Shown here one piece after another: positions 27,373-36,943 of a stretch of DNA of 64,000 nucleotides. The position numbers and the translations under genes are program-made. Location: NCBI RefSeq assembly GCF_000972785.3, contig NZ_CP011253.3, forward strand, positions 682,001-746,000, written 5' to 3'. How positions within the stretch are numbered: position 1 is the stretch's first letter; the number at the start of each line of letters is the position of its first letter. The notes beneath the pieces were generated by a model. It searched no databases, was not told the DNA's origin, and was given only the letters and a program-made list of their open reading frames with translations. The DNA is from Pandoraea oxalativorans. GTDB taxonomy: Bacteria > Pseudomonadota > Gammaproteobacteria > Burkholderiales > Burkholderiaceae.

Positions 27373-28071
27373 TCAGACCACGCGCACCGTGATCTCGCCG
27401 AGACCTTCGACGGCCGTGACCATCGTCTCGCCTGCCTTGACGGGGCCGACACCTTCCGGGGTCCCCGTGTAGATCAGGTCGCCCGGTTCCAGGCGGAAGA
27501 ATTGCGACAGGTAGGAGACCGTCTCGGCGACCGACCAGATCAGATGCGTGACGTCGCTCTTTTGCTTCTGCACGCCGTCCACCGTCAGCGAGATCGCGGC
27601 CTTTTCGACGTGACCGACGCTGGAGACCGGATGGATCGGACCGATCGGTGCCGACGCATCGAAGGCCTTGCCGATTTCCCACGGACGGCCCATCTCGCGC
27701 ATCTTCATTTGCAGATCGCGACGCGTCATGTCCAGACCGACGGCGTAACCCCAGACGTGTTCCAGGGCCTGATCGAGCGGAATGTCCGAACCGGCCTTGC
27801 CGATCACGGCGACCAGCTCGGCTTCGTAGTGGTAGTTGCTCGTCTGCGCCGGGTACTTCAGTTCCAGCGTGTCGCCGTAAGCGACCGGCAGCACGGCGTC
27901 GGCCGGCTTGCAGAAGAAGAACGGCGGTTCGCGGTCAGGATCGAAGCCCATTTCACGGGCATGGGCGGCGTAGTTGCGGCCCACGCAGTACACGCGACGC
28001 ACGGCGAACTGGTCGTTGCTGCCGACAACGGGAATGCCGACGACGGCGGGCGGGGTGAAGACGTAGGACAT
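27373..28071 (-). CDS. nagK: Fumarylpyruvate hydrolase (FAH family)
   Basis: 232 residues from ATG at 28071 (MSYVFTPPAVVGIPVVGS). FAH-family motifs are VGRNYAAHAREMG, metal-binding glutamates in YEAELVAVIG and the later YTGTPEGVGPVKAG. It is the length of NagK-type single-domain hydrolases. It cleaves fumarylpyruvate to fumarate and pyruvate, the final step of the glutathione-dependent gentisate route. It is in tight register with the isomerase gene. Confidence 0.92.
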   Translation of the reverse strand: MSYVFTPPAVVGIPVVGSNDQFAVRRVYCVGRNYAAHAREMGFDPDREPPFFFCKPADAVLPVAYGDTLELKYPAQTSNYHYEAELVAVIGKAGSDIPLDQALEHVWGYAVGLDMTRRDLQMKMREMGRPWEIGKAFDASAPIGPIHPVSSVGHVEKAAISLTVDGVQKQKSDVTHLIWSVAETVSYLSQFFRLEPGDLIYTGTPEGVGPVKAGETMVTAVEGLGEITVRVV

Positions 28072-28118
28072 GGTGATTGACTCAGCGAATAAGGTGAATG
28101 AAAGAGGGGGCTGGTGGC

Positions 28119-29156
28119 TCAGGTGCGGGACTCGCGCAGCAGGTTCAGCGCGGCGAGCACCGGGCGATCGGAGTAGCTGAACAGCACGGCGTCGTCGAGC
28201 GCGGCGAGTTGCACAGGTGCCCACGACGGCACCACGAAGTGATCGCGCGGTTCGAACTGGAACACGTCGTCTCCAATGCGCACCGTGCCGCGACCTTCGA
28301 CGACCGAGAACACGGTGGCATCGGTGCTGCGATAGGTCTTGCCCTGGAAGCCAGCCGGGAGGTATTGCATGAACGTCGCCATCGTCGGCATCGGCCAGCC
28401 GCCGGTCGCCGGATTGACGTAGCGCAGCTTGATGCCGTCCCACGGATCGAGTTCACCGTTGCGATACAACGTGTCGAGCGCTTCGCGCGAGCGGGCGTAC
28501 GGGTAGCTGAAGATCGGCGACGTCGGATCGCTGACCTTGTGATGCACCGGCAGCATGTTGAAACCGTAGCGCGCGAAGCTGTCGCCCTCGGGGCGCTGCA
28601 CGGGTTGCTGCGATTCGGGGTAGTTCTCGGCGAACCCGGCGTCGAAGTACTGCACGAGCGGGATGTCGAGGCCGTCGAGCCAAACGACCGGCTCGCCGTC
28701 GGACGGATTGCCGTGGTCGTGCCACGTCCACGACGGCGTGATGATGAAGTCGCCCGGGTGCATCGTCGTGCGCTCGCCGTTGACGGCCGTCCAGGCGCCG
28801 CTGCCTTCCACGATGAAGCGCAGCGCCGATTGCGTGTGGCGATGGCTCGGGGCGATTTCGCCCGGCAGGATCAGTTGCAGACCGGCGTAGAGCGAACCGG
28901 TAATGCTCGACGATCCCGGCGTGCCGGGGTTCTGCAGAATCAGCACGCGACGTACGGCTTCTTCGGCACTGATGACGCGGCCCGCTTCCATCACGAGCGG
29001 GCGCACTTCGTTGTATTTCCAGATGGCAGGCACGACGCGCGGGCGCGGCTGCGGCGGCACCAGGCTGTGCAGCGATTCCCACAGCGGGGCCATGTGGTTG
29101 TGACCGATGTGTTCGTAATAGGCAGCGCGTTCGGCGCTGGGGGCGCGGTCGGACAT
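28119..29156 (-). CDS. gtdA: Gentisate 1,2-dioxygenase (bicupin)
   Basis: 345 residues from ATG at 29156 ([19 protein letters not shown]), with GGAGACAAGC as ribosome site. Two cupin domains are visible. In the first, Fe(II) ligands H105 and H107 in [15 protein letters not shown] and a further histidine in WTWHDHGN are present. The second cupin includes [12 protein letters not shown]. It opens gentisate to maleylpyruvate. It is the first gene of the operon and divergent from a LysR gene. Confidence 0.95.
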   Translation of the reverse strand: MSDRAPSAERAAYYEHIGHNHMAPLWESLHSLVPPQPRPRVVPAIWKYNEVRPLVMEAGRVISAEEAVRRVLILQNPGTPGSSSITGSLYAGLQLILPGEIAPSHRHTQSALRFIVEGSGAWTAVNGERTTMHPGDFIITPSWTWHDHGNPSDGEPVVWLDGLDIPLVQYFDAGFAENYPESQQPVQRPEGDSFARYGFNMLPVHHKVSDPTSPIFSYPYARSREALDTLYRNGELDPWDGIKLRYVNPATGGWPMPTMATFMQYLPAGFQGKTYRSTDATVFSVVEGRGTVRIGDDVFQFEPRDHFVVPSWAPVQLAALDDAVLFSYSDRPVLAALNLLRESRT

Positions 29157-29290
29157 GCTTGTCTCCATGTTGGAAAGGGCCCGGTTGGCTCGCCTGGCGG
29201 GTGTCGCAGACGGCGTTGCGTGGTGCTTTTCGGGTCTATAAATAGCGTTATACTCGGCGAGACATATTCTTTGAAATGAAAAAATCATCG

Positions 29291-29316
29291 GATCCATACG
29301 AAAAAACGTATGGATC
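29291..29316. promoter_or_regulatory. Perfect 10-bp inverted repeat (candidate operator) between gentisate operon and LysR gene
   Basis: Arms GATCCATACG and CGTATGGATC flank six A residues at 29301-29306. It sits 135 bp upstream of the gentisate dioxygenase start and 45 bp upstream of the LysR start. LysR regulators bind dyads in such positions, and the inner ATAC...GTAT is of that kind though not exactly T-N11-A. On the operon side a TATAAC-like -10 (in GAGTATAACG) lies 18 bp from TTTCAA, a possible promoter. Confidence 0.65.
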
Positions 29317-29360
29317 GAGGGATTTGAGCGGTGCCCGCCCGAGGTGCCCGGAGACAGCGC

Positions 29361-30311
29361 ATGGATTGGACGCAACGACTACGTCTGCGCAACTTGCAGA
29401 TGCTGCTGACCCTCGCGGAGACGGGCAACATGAGCCAGTCTGCCGCGCTGCTCAACACGACACAGCCCGGTTTGTCCAAGTGGCTCAAAGATCTGGAGGA
29501 CGACATCGGCCTGCCGCTGTTTGAGCGTCAGGCGCGCGGATTGCGGCCCACTTCGTACGGCGAGGCGCTGATTCAGCACGCGCGACGCATCGAAGCGCAG
29601 CTCGACACTGCGCGCGACGATCTCGACGCCATGCGGGAGGGCGGGAGCGGGCTGGTGGCGATCGGGACGTCGGGGGCGTCGTCGGCGGACACGGTGCCGC
29701 TCGCGGTGTTGCTGCTCCTGCAACGCATGCCCCGCGTGCAGGCGCGCGTTGTCGAAAATACGATGGACCGGCTGATGAATCAGTTGGCGCATAGCGAGAT
29801 CGACATCGTCGTCGGGCGCTCGGCTCCCGAGCTGCAGGACCGAAACGTGCGCACCGAAGCGCTGTATCTGGAGCCGCTGCACTTCGTCGCCCGCACGCGG
29901 CATCCGGTGTTTTCGCAATCGACGGTGGATTGGGCCGATATCCAGCGCTATCGCTGGGTCGTCTGGCCGCGAGGCACGCCGATTCGCAACGCGCTGGAAT
30001 CGGCGTTGGCCGAAGCGGGGTATCCGCTGCCGAACGACACCGTCGAATCGAACTCGACGATTCTTAATCTCACGCTACTCAACAACAGCGACATGATCGG
30101 TCTGGCGTCGCACCGCACGGCGAGCCGCTTGCAGGCGCTTGGGGCACTACGCATTGTGCCGCTGCGCCTGGCCGGGTTCGGCGGTGTCTCGATGTACTGG
30201 CGCGACGATGGTGCGAATCGCGCGGCCGTGGTCGAAGCGCTTGAATGCCTGCGGTCCGCAGCGAAGCGCTCTACCGGGGATTTGGTGGAGGGAGTTGGGG
30301 GAGAGGGGTGA
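29361..30311 (+). CDS. LysR-family regulator of the 3-hydroxybenzoate/gentisate operon
   Basis: 316 residues from ATG at 29361 ([20 protein letters not shown]). The HTH has [28 protein letters not shown], and the effector domain follows from about 95. The TQPGLSKWL pattern belongs to the CbbR/GalLR-like 'hydroxybenzoate-responsive' type seen beside gentisate genes. It is transcribed divergently from gentisate dioxygenase across a 204-bp region containing the palindrome at 29291-29316. Direct control of that operon is a strong inference. Confidence 0.9.
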   Translation: MDWTQRLRLRNLQMLLTLAETGNMSQSAALLNTTQPGLSKWLKDLEDDIGLPLFERQARGLRPTSYGEALIQHARRIEAQLDTARDDLDAMREGGSGLVAIGTSGASSADTVPLAVLLLLQRMPRVQARVVENTMDRLMNQLAHSEIDIVVGRSAPELQDRNVRTEALYLEPLHFVARTRHPVFSQSTVDWADIQRYRWVVWPRGTPIRNALESALAEAGYPLPNDTVESNSTILNLTLLNNSDMIGLASHRTASRLQALGALRIVPLRLAGFGGVSMYWRDDGANRAAVVEALECLRSAAKRSTGDLVEGVGGEG

Positions 30312-30352
30312 AAAGTCAGGCGAGCCGCCGCATTGTGGCGGCGGCGTCGAGA

Positions 30353-30592
30353 TTATCTGGCTAGTTCGTGAACGGTCTCGCCCAGTCGTCTGAGAAAGCG
30401 AGAAAAATCACCGGTCAGCTTACGATCTATCGAGCGTTTTGTAGTACGAAGGGCTTGTGCGTCCGCCTCGTGGGCAATCGCATTGCGCCGCGCGACGATC
30501 TCTGTCAACGTTGAACGAACCGTCTCTTCGTCCTCTCCCATCGCCGTTGCGATGCGTTTCCATTTGCGGCTCTCGGGCCATATGTAGCTCAA
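30353..30592 (-). pseudogene. C-terminal fragment of a HEPN-domain protein
   Basis: 79 codons, opened only by a TTG and with an in-frame TAA two codons before it. It lies 21 bp downstream of the ParA-like gene. The peptide contains EIVARRNAIAHEAD, the R-N-x-(I/A)-A-H motif (Rx4H) of HEPN ribonucleases, and ends VHELAR. Full HEPN proteins are longer, so the N terminus has been lost and the gene is probably dead. HEPN domains are common in toxin and defence systems. Pairing with a ParA-like gene is seen in position only; function is not known. Confidence 0.5.
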
Positions 30593-30613
30593 TCCTTAAA
30601 TGAACTCAGGGCG

Positions 30614-31645
30614 TTAGGCATGATTCAGGAGCGAGACAAGTTGATCGGCGACGTTTTCAAGCTGTCCTCGGAGCTCATCTCGCTGTCGAATCCAGTCCCT
30701 CGTAGGGTCTGCAATCTGCCCGACGTGCGTGTCCGACAGCGCGAAAGCCGGGACGCCGACTTCGAGTGCTTTTGCCGTCAGAGTTTCCATCTCGCAGATC
30801 TCTTGAAGGCAATAGTCGTTTGCGTTAATCGAGTTGGCGTAGATGTTCGGAGAAAACGTCATACGCTGCTTCGCAATATGGGGAACAAAGTCACCGGAAA
30901 TTGCAGACCTGATCGTCGAGGCGATGTCTTGACGATGACGACGGGTCGTTCCCTTCCGAGGAGCATGCCGGTACATCAACACCCCGCCCAATTTGGGTGT
31001 CCCTTCACGCAGTGGGTATGACGACGAGGCCAGATCGTCCATCGAATGGAGCTTCCAGTTGAGCCATCGGGCGAGAACATATTTCAGCGTGTCCAATGCC
31101 TGAATCGCGAAGGGGTCGGGAATAACGGGGATAACAAAAACATCGCTGTGCATGAAGAGGTTGGCATTGATTCCTCCAAATCCGGTAGCGACGTTGATCA
31201 ACGTGAAATCGATGTCATATTTGCGCTCACAAAGGGAAATCAAGCGATTAAACGCGCCGGGCGTGCCCTGAAGGGAATCACGTTTGTCGTTCGCATCCTG
31301 TGCGAGCATCAGATAGAAATCGTACTCGGATAGATTGGCATGTCCTGGCAGTAAACGAAGATTGGGGGCTTCCGGGGCACAGGGGCAGTCGATTTCCCGA
31401 ATGCCAAGGGTGTCGAGTTCAAACGCCGCACTGGTCGCGTCTTTCAGGTTGTGCCGCCGGGTTCGTTCCTCCGAATAGTGTGCATCGAATCGGGCGCGAA
31501 GCATCAGCCCGGTCAGATCACATTTGGGGTCCGCGTCGACCAGCAATACGCGATATTTCTCCGCCATCAGCCAGCCGAGGTTGTAGATGGACATGGTGTT
31601 GCTCACGCCACCAGTGGAATTGAACAGCATCAAACGCTTCGCCAT
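30614..31645 (-). CDS. ParA/MinD-like ATPase with altered Walker A
   Basis: 343 residues from ATG at 31645 (MAKRLMLFNSTGGVSNT) with GCAGGAGC upstream. The fold is recognisable from LLVDADPKCDLTGL (Walker A'-like switch I), FTLINVATGFGGINANLF and VFVIPVIPDPFAIQAL. The expected deviant Walker A (K-G-G-x-G-K-T) reads STGGVSNT, without either conserved lysine. ATP hydrolysis as in true ParA is doubtful; decay or a non-hydrolysing role is possible. GC content is lower than that of flanking genes. No partner ParB or centromere-like repeat is seen; the only neighbour is the HEPN fragment downstream. Confidence 0.75.
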   Translation of the reverse strand: MAKRLMLFNSTGGVSNTMSIYNLGWLMAEKYRVLLVDADPKCDLTGLMLRARFDAHYSEERTRRHNLKDATSAAFELDTLGIREIDCPCAPEAPNLRLLPGHANLSEYDFYLMLAQDANDKRDSLQGTPGAFNRLISLCERKYDIDFTLINVATGFGGINANLFMHSDVFVIPVIPDPFAIQALDTLKYVLARWLNWKLHSMDDLASSSYPLREGTPKLGGVLMYRHAPRKGTTRRHRQDIASTIRSAISGDFVPHIAKQRMTFSPNIYANSINANDYCLQEICEMETLTAKALEVGVPAFALSDTHVGQIADPTRDWIRQRDELRGQLENVADQLVSLLNHA

Positions 31646-31997
31646 TTTTTGCTCCTGCGACGTTGAGGCGGGACGTGCGATGGGATGTCCGTCGAACGTA
31701 TCGGAATGGTGCTTGAGACATCGTGGACGGGAGGGATGGTGGATCACGGCGTAAAGACTCCTTCGAAAGGGACGCACAGTCTCGCAAGAATCGCCGTCGT
31801 CCATTGACACCCGAAAAGAAGCGGTTTCCCTACAAACGCATAGCTTTCAATGGCTTAGCGCCGACCCCGAGCGGGCACTTATCCGAACTTCCCCATGCCC
31901 CGCGTGCCATCTATGCAAACCCGACCCCCAAACCCCAAAGCGGCCCGGACGGTTTGCTAAACTTGCCGCCTGTCGAAGTCACTCTCTTGGGGCGTCA
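31646..31997. other. Intergenic region between divergent ParA-like gene and ruvA
   Basis: About 350 bp without a supported gene. It contains the promoter regions of both divergent genes and the edge of the lower-GC islet. No repeats or binding sites were recognised. Confidence 0.35.
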
Positions 31998-32579
31998 ATG
32001 ATTGGCCGCATCTCCGGCACGCTGCTGGAAAAGAATCCGCCGCACATCCTGGTCGATTGCCAGGGCGTGGGTTATGAAATCTCGGTGCCGATGAGCACCT
32101 TCTTCAACCTGCCGAACGTCGGTGAGCGTGTGACGTTGCTCACGCAGTTCATCGTGCGCGAAGACGCGCAACTGCTCTTCGGTTTCGGCTCGCCGGACGA
32201 GCGCAACACGTTTCGCGAACTGCTCAAGATTTCGGGCGTCGGTGCACGCACCGCACTCGCGATCCTCTCGGGTATGAGCGTGGCCGACATCGCGCAGGCC
32301 GTCACGTTGCAGGAGTCCGGACGTCTGACCAAGATCCCGGGTATCGGCAAGAAGACGGCCGAGCGTCTGCTGCTCGAACTCAAGGGCAAGCTCGGCGCGC
32401 AACTCGGCACCATCGCCGGGGCCGCTGCACCGCACGATCACAAGAGCGATGTCGTCAACGCGCTGCTCGCGCTGGGCTATTCCGACAAGGAAGCGCTTGC
32501 GGCGGTCAAGACCGTGCCCGACGGCACGAGCGTGTCGGACGGCATCAAACACGCGCTCAAGTCGCTGTCGAAGGCCTGA
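31998..32579 (+). CDS. ruvA: Holliday junction branch migration protein RuvA
   Basis: 193 residues starting [22 protein letters not shown]-terminal OB domain (1-64), tandem helix-hairpin-helix DNA-binding motifs ([18 protein letters not shown] and [19 protein letters not shown]) and C-terminal RuvB-contacting domain (about 145-193, [13 protein letters not shown]). It tetramerises on Holliday junctions and loads RuvB. Normally ruvA is next to ruvC and/or ruvB. Here a lower-GC islet lies upstream and a LysR gene follows at 32660, so its usual partners are not in this window. Confidence 0.97.
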   Translation: MIGRISGTLLEKNPPHILVDCQGVGYEISVPMSTFFNLPNVGERVTLLTQFIVREDAQLLFGFGSPDERNTFRELLKISGVGARTALAILSGMSVADIAQAVTLQESGRLTKIPGIGKKTAERLLLELKGKLGAQLGTIAGAAAPHDHKSDVVNALLALGYSDKEALAAVKTVPDGTSVSDGIKHALKSLSKA

Positions 32580-32659
32580 GCGATTCGCCCGTGCGGGCGC
32601 GATTCGACTGATGCGCGCAAGGAAGTGGCACGGGAGTGGACGCAGAGTGAGGAGGCGGC

Positions 32660-33568
32660 ATGCAACTGCGATGGCTTGAAGACTTCGTCGAACTGGCACG
32701 CACGCGCAGCTTCACGCGGGCGGCGGAGAACCGATTCGTCACGCATCCGGCATTCGGTCGACGTATTCGCGCGCTCGAAGAATGGGTGGGCACGCGTCTC
32801 GTCGAGCGGAGCAAACCGCTCGAACTCACGGCTGCCGGTACCGTATTTCTCGACGCGGCCACCAACGCGCTCGACATCCTTCATAGCGCCCGCACACAAT
32901 TGCAGGACGCCGCGCCCACGCTTGAAAACAACCTGAAGATCGCTACCGGCCGCACATTGGCCGCGACGTTCTTCCCGGATTGGTACGACGAGACCGTCTC
33001 GCGCATCGGCTTCTTTACCGCAACCCTGTCCACTGGCGGCGCGGAGGAAGCCATCCTGAGGCTGGCTGCGGGGGAGGTCGACCTGCTGATCGTCTATTCC
33101 AGCGCGCACACGCGGCTGCTCATCGATCAGGACCGCTTCGACTGGCTGAGCGTAGCGCGTGAGGTGCTGGTGCCGGTCAGTGCGCTCGATGCGAAGGGAC
33201 GGGCGAAGTATCGGCTTGCGGCCGGGCCGTCGCCCATTCCGTGGCTGGCGTTCACGCGTACGCTGACGCTGCGTGCCGTGCTCGCGCGGCATCTCGCCGA
33301 GATGCCGAACCGTCCGACGCTCAAGCCGGTTTATCAGGCCGATTCCTACGAAGCGATTCTCGCCATGGCGCGGCGCGGTGCAGGCATCGCCTGGCTGCCG
33401 CAGCGTCTGGTGGCCGACGACGTCGCACGTGGCACGCTCGCCATCGTCGGCGGGAAAGACTGGCAGATCGGCTTCGACATCGCGCTCTACCGGCGTCGCC
33501 ATCAGCCACACCCCGTGCTCGACGCCATCTGGCAAAGCGCGCGCCTCGCCGCTGGCGAAGACGCCTGA
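32660..33568 (+). CDS. LysR-family regulator (HypT/YjiE-like)
   Basis: 302 residues. It opens MQLRWLEDFVELARTRSFTRAAENRFV, with THPAFGRRIRALEEWVGTRLVER as recognition helix. The substitution of the usual (T/S)QPA(V/L)S by HPAFGRRIRALE is typical of the HypT/YjiE subgroup, whose E. coli member responds to hypochlorite. The effector domain includes GAGIAWLPQRLV. It is 80 bp after ruvA, so some read-through is possible, but function is unrelated. The inducer is unknown here. Confidence 0.9.
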   Translation: MQLRWLEDFVELARTRSFTRAAENRFVTHPAFGRRIRALEEWVGTRLVERSKPLELTAAGTVFLDAATNALDILHSARTQLQDAAPTLENNLKIATGRTLAATFFPDWYDETVSRIGFFTATLSTGGAEEAILRLAAGEVDLLIVYSSAHTRLLIDQDRFDWLSVAREVLVPVSALDAKGRAKYRLAAGPSPIPWLAFTRTLTLRAVLARHLAEMPNRPTLKPVYQADSYEAILAMARRGAGIAWLPQRLVADDVARGTLAIVGGKDWQIGFDIALYRRRHQPHPVLDAIWQSARLAAGEDA

Positions 33569-33577
33569 CCTTCAGGC

Positions 33578-33952
33578 CTACCTCGCGCTCGTCGCCGCCG
33601 CAACACCCTGCTTCACATACTCCAGCAGGGGCATGTCGATGAAGGATCCTTCCATCAGTTCGGGTTCGAGACGATGCGCCTCACGGATCTTCATATGGGT
33701 GTCGGGATTGTCGCCCGCATACGAGCGGAAGTACGTCAGCCATTGACGCACGAGCGCCTGCACTTCCGGCGATTCGGGCGGCGCGCCAGCTTCCATTTGG
33801 TCGCGCAACGCCCCGATGAGGACGGGCCACTCGTCCGTATGGTTGAGGTAGTTGGCCGCGAGGAAGCGGTATTCCGCGTCGTCGAGATACTTTCGGTGAG
33901 CCGCATGGAAACTCCCGTGATCTTCTGGCGTGTGACAAGGCTGAAGCCTCAC
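33578..33952 (-). CDS. TipAS-like small-molecule-binding domain protein
   Basis: 124 residues from GTG at 33952. The central segment (EWPVLIGALRDQMEAGAPPESPEVQALVRQWL) has the W...L...G..P.SPEVQAL..RW pattern of the TipAS antibiotic-recognition domain. That domain is normally the C-terminal part of MerR-type TipAL regulators. No MerR HTH precedes it, so it is a stand-alone or decapitated form. It is convergent with the LysR gene, 9 bp apart. Role unknown; binding of a small hydrophobic ligand is inferred from the family. Confidence 0.6.
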   Translation of the reverse strand: MRLQPCHTPEDHGSFHAAHRKYLDDAEYRFLAANYLNHTDEWPVLIGALRDQMEAGAPPESPEVQALVRQWLTYFRSYAGDNPDTHMKIREAHRLEPELMEGSFIDMPLLEYVKQGVAAATSAR

Positions 33953-34054
33953 GCAACGTGAGGGTCAAGCGATTTTAAGCGGGATGTGGGGATGCGCGGC
34001 TTTCGCCGGAGGTCGGAGAATTCGAGGCGTTGCGCGTTTTTTGCAAAACGCAGG

Positions 34055-34089
34055 GCCGAAAAAAAGGAGGCGCAATATTGCGCCTCCTT
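34055..34089 (-). terminator. Rho-independent terminator of the MHS transporter gene
   Basis: On the minus strand perfect 13-bp arms (AAGGAGGCGCAAT / ATTGCGCCTCCTT, 34064-34089) run directly into a T tract (34057-34063 complement), 26 bp after the transporter stop at 34116. Confidence 0.85.
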
Positions 34090-34115
34090 CGTATTGCCGC
34101 TATATCAGCACACGA

Positions 34116-35435
34116 TCAATGCTCGTGGTGCAGATACTTCGCCTGACGCGGCAGGCGCAAGCTCACCACGAATGCCAGCACCATCATGCCGGTGACGTAC
34201 CAGTAGAACGTCGGCTCCATGCCCGCCTTCTTCAGACCCAGCGCCACGTACTCTGCCGAGCCGCCGAAGATCGCGTTGGCGACCGCGTAGGCCAGACCCA
34301 CGCCCAGTGCGCGCACTTCGATCGGGAACATCTCGGCCTTCACGATACCGCTGATCGACGTATAGAAGCTCACGATGGCGAGCGCCAGACAGATCAGAAC
34401 GCCCGCCGCGATCGGGCTTTGCACCGTCTTGAGTGCCGTCAGAATCGGCACCGTGGCAATCGCGCCGAGTGCACCGAACAGCAACATGTTGTTGCGACGA
34501 CCAATCTTGTCCGAGAGCATGCCGAAGATCGGCTGCATGCACATGTAGACGAACAGGCAGGCGGTCATGATGTAGCTCGCCGTCTTGATCGGCATACCCG
34601 CCGTGTTCACCAGATACTTCTGCATGTAAGTGGTGAACGTGTAGAAGATCAGCGAGCCGCCAGCCGTGTAACCCAGCACGGTGAAGAACGCCGCCTTGTG
34701 ATGACGGAACAGTCCGGCGATCGAACCCGCATCGCGGTTGTTGCGGCTCGCACTCGTCGACGTTTCGTGCAGCGTACGACGCAGCATCAGCGCTACCACC
34801 GCCGTGATCGCACCGACCACGAACGGAATACGCCAGCCCCATGCCTTGAGTTCGGCTTCGCTGAGCAACTGCTGAAGAATCACGACCACGAGCACAGCGA
34901 GCAACTGACCGCCGATGAGCGTCACGTACTGGAACGACGAGAAGAAGCCGCGACGGCCCTTGAGCGCCACTTCACTCATATACGTTGCCGTCGTGCCGTA
35001 TTCGCCGCCGACCGACAGCCCTTGCAGCAAACGCGCGAACAGCAGCAGCGCAGGCGCCCAATTGCCGATGCTGGCGTACGTGGGCAGCGCAGCGATCAGC
35101 AGCGAGCCGAGGCACATCATCATCACGGAGATGACCATCGAGTTCTTCCGGCCATTACGGTCGGCGATACGGCCGAAGATCCAGCCGCCGATGGGGCGCA
35201 TCAGGAAGCCGGCCGCGAACACGCCTGCCGTGTTGAGCAACTGGGCGGTCGGGTCCGAACTGGGGAAGAACGCCGGGGCGAAGTAGATCGCGCAGAAGGC
35301 GTAGATGTAAAAGTCGAACCACTCGACCAGATTCCCGGACGATGCCGCGACAATCGCGAACACGCGTTTGCGCACTTCTTCGGGGGTGGGCGGCTTGTTG
35401 TCGATTCCGGCGTTGGATGTAGCTGTGTCTCTCAT
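34116..35435 (-). CDS. MFS transporter, metabolite:H+ symporter (MHS) family, KgtP-like
   Basis: 439 residues from ATG at 35435 ([20 protein letters not shown]); an earlier in-frame ATG at 35456 is possible. Twelve helices are evident. MHS marks are [36 protein letters not shown] and [13 protein letters not shown]. The family carries dicarboxylates, tricarboxylates, 2-oxoglutarate, proline or shikimate with protons. KgtP-type 2-oxoacid uptake is a fair guess. It is monocistronic, with a strong terminator just downstream. Confidence 0.9.
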   Translation of the reverse strand: MRDTATSNAGIDNKPPTPEEVRKRVFAIVAASSGNLVEWFDFYIYAFCAIYFAPAFFPSSDPTAQLLNTAGVFAAGFLMRPIGGWIFGRIADRNGRKNSMVISVMMMCLGSLLIAALPTYASIGNWAPALLLFARLLQGLSVGGEYGTTATYMSEVALKGRRGFFSSFQYVTLIGGQLLAVLVVVILQQLLSEAELKAWGWRIPFVVGAITAVVALMLRRTLHETSTSASRNNRDAGSIAGLFRHHKAAFFTVLGYTAGGSLIFYTFTTYMQKYLVNTAGMPIKTASYIMTACLFVYMCMQPIFGMLSDKIGRRNNMLLFGALGAIATVPILTALKTVQSPIAAGVLICLALAIVSFYTSISGIVKAEMFPIEVRALGVGLAYAVANAIFGGSAEYVALGLKKAGMEPTFYWYVTGMMVLAFVVSLRLPRQAKYLHHEH

Positions 35436-35957
35436 TTCTACTGACGATGGGGGCATCGCATTGATAACTACGTTTACAACATGACGCAGATCCGCTCGTT
35501 CGCCTCGATAACACTTCATACACTGCTTATACGAGGGAATGGGCCTATCGCGTCGCGGGGGCGGGCCAACTATAGCGGGTCACAGCGGGAACAGACAATG
35601 CCCGGACGCTGGATTGATTATTGTGAATATAGAAACAATCCGGTGAATTGTTGCGCCGCAGCATGGTGACGACGCCCACCGGGCGGACGTTTGCGCAGCG
35701 TGGTGAGCGTTTCGGTACACGGGACGAAGCCCCGAAAACCCGCAAAATATTTTTCTGAACGGGGCATGACCCGGGGCATCGGCGCTTCTCATCCGGCGAG
35801 ATTTCGCCTGAGCGACGCCTGTCGATCGTTCTTATGTCTCGCGCCGACGAGCATTCCCGTCGCGCCGTCATAAGCTATTCGATAACAAATGCTTAGTGGC
35901 GCAGGGCACGCCCGGTAGGATGAGCTGCCGCTTTCTCTTCCGAAGCCCCGACGTCCG
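35436..35957. other. Long intergenic region between divergent MHS transporter and GhrA-like genes
   Basis: About 520 bp with no supported coding frame; short ORFs here lack ribosome sites and family features. An inverted repeat TAAGC...GCTTA (35871-35875 and 35891-35895) sits about 65 bp before the GhrA-like start and could be a regulator site. The middle includes AT-rich patches (about 35610-35640 and 35740-35760) that could hold promoters. Confidence 0.35.
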
Positions 35958-36938
35958 ATGTACCGACGCGAGGCATCCTCCCCCGAAGTCATGCAAGGCG
36001 ACACGTTATTGATCAAGTCGGGCGGCGCTGCCGCACTGACCGAATGGCAACATCATTTCGCGCGGCTCATGCCGGGCCTGCGCGTGTACGGCTGGGACGA
36101 CCCGTTCGTCGATGCGCGCAACGTGAAGTACGCGCTCGTCTATCAGCCCGATCATGGACGTCTCGCCCACTACCCGCGTTTGCGACTGATCCTGAGCGCA
36201 GCGGCAGGCGTCGATCACATTCTGGCCGATCCGGCCTTGCCATCGGGCGTACCCATCGTGCGCATGGTGACGGAGGAAACGCGCGAGCGCATGAGCGACT
36301 TCGTCGCGTTCGCCGCACTGGCCATCGCGCGGGACGTACCGGCGCTGATCACCGCGCAGCGCGACGGACGCTGGGCTAACGAACTCACCGGACGTCTCGC
36401 ACGCGACACGCGCGTGAGTGTGCTGGGACTCGGCGAGCTGGGAAGTGCGGTCGCCACGCGTCTGCGCGCGAACGGCTTCCAGGTGAACGGTTGGGCGAGA
36501 ACGCCACGTTTGTTGGCGGGCGTGAACGTCTTTGCGGGCGAAGCGCAGCTCGACGCGTTGCTCGCCGAGACCGACATTCTCGTGAATCTGCTGCCCGACA
36601 CCCATGCCACGCGAGGCATTCTCGGACGCAAACTGTTTGCGCAACTCCCGGCCGGGGCCAGCCTGATTCAGGTCGGCCGAGGGGTGCATCTCGACCGGCA
36701 AGCATTGCTCGACGCGCTCGATAGCGGCCGTCTGCGCTCGGCGGTTGTCGATGTCTTCGATATCGAGCCATTGCCACCCGACGATGCCCTGCGCCATCAC
36801 CCGAAGGTTCTCGTCACGCCGCACATCGCGTCGACGGTGTCGTATGCGGCGAGGGCGCGTCAGGTGGCCGACGTGCTCGGCGCACATCTTCGCGGCGCAC
36901 CGTTGCCGTTCGTCTATGACGCGACAAGAGGGTACTGA
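35958..36938 (+). CDS. ghrA: Glyoxylate/hydroxypyruvate reductase A-type dehydrogenase
   Basis: 326 residues; a second in-frame ATG at 35991 (MQGDTLLIKSGG) may be the true start. The NADPH-binding motif is VLGLGELGSAVATRLRANGF. Catalytic Arg lies in IQVGRGVHLDR, Glu in FDIEPLPPDD and His in VTPHIASTVS. The HYPRLRLILSAAAGVDHIL and RMVTEETRERMSDFV segments are typical of GhrA. It reduces glyoxylate or hydroxypyruvate in the cytosol. It is followed after 5 bp by a GntR gene, which it may share a transcript with. Confidence 0.9.
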   Translation: MYRREASSPEVMQGDTLLIKSGGAAALTEWQHHFARLMPGLRVYGWDDPFVDARNVKYALVYQPDHGRLAHYPRLRLILSAAAGVDHILADPALPSGVPIVRMVTEETRERMSDFVAFAALAIARDVPALITAQRDGRWANELTGRLARDTRVSVLGLGELGSAVATRLRANGFQVNGWARTPRLLAGVNVFAGEAQLDALLAETDILVNLLPDTHATRGILGRKLFAQLPAGASLIQVGRGVHLDRQALLDALDSGRLRSAVVDVFDIEPLPPDDALRHHPKVLVTPHIASTVSYAARARQVADVLGAHLRGAPLPFVYDATRGY

Positions 36939-36943
36939 ACATC

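Noticed and set aside
35481..35669. 62-codon ORF in the long intergenic gap
   Set aside because: No ribosome site, no family features, and overlaps the upstream region of the MHS transporter gene.
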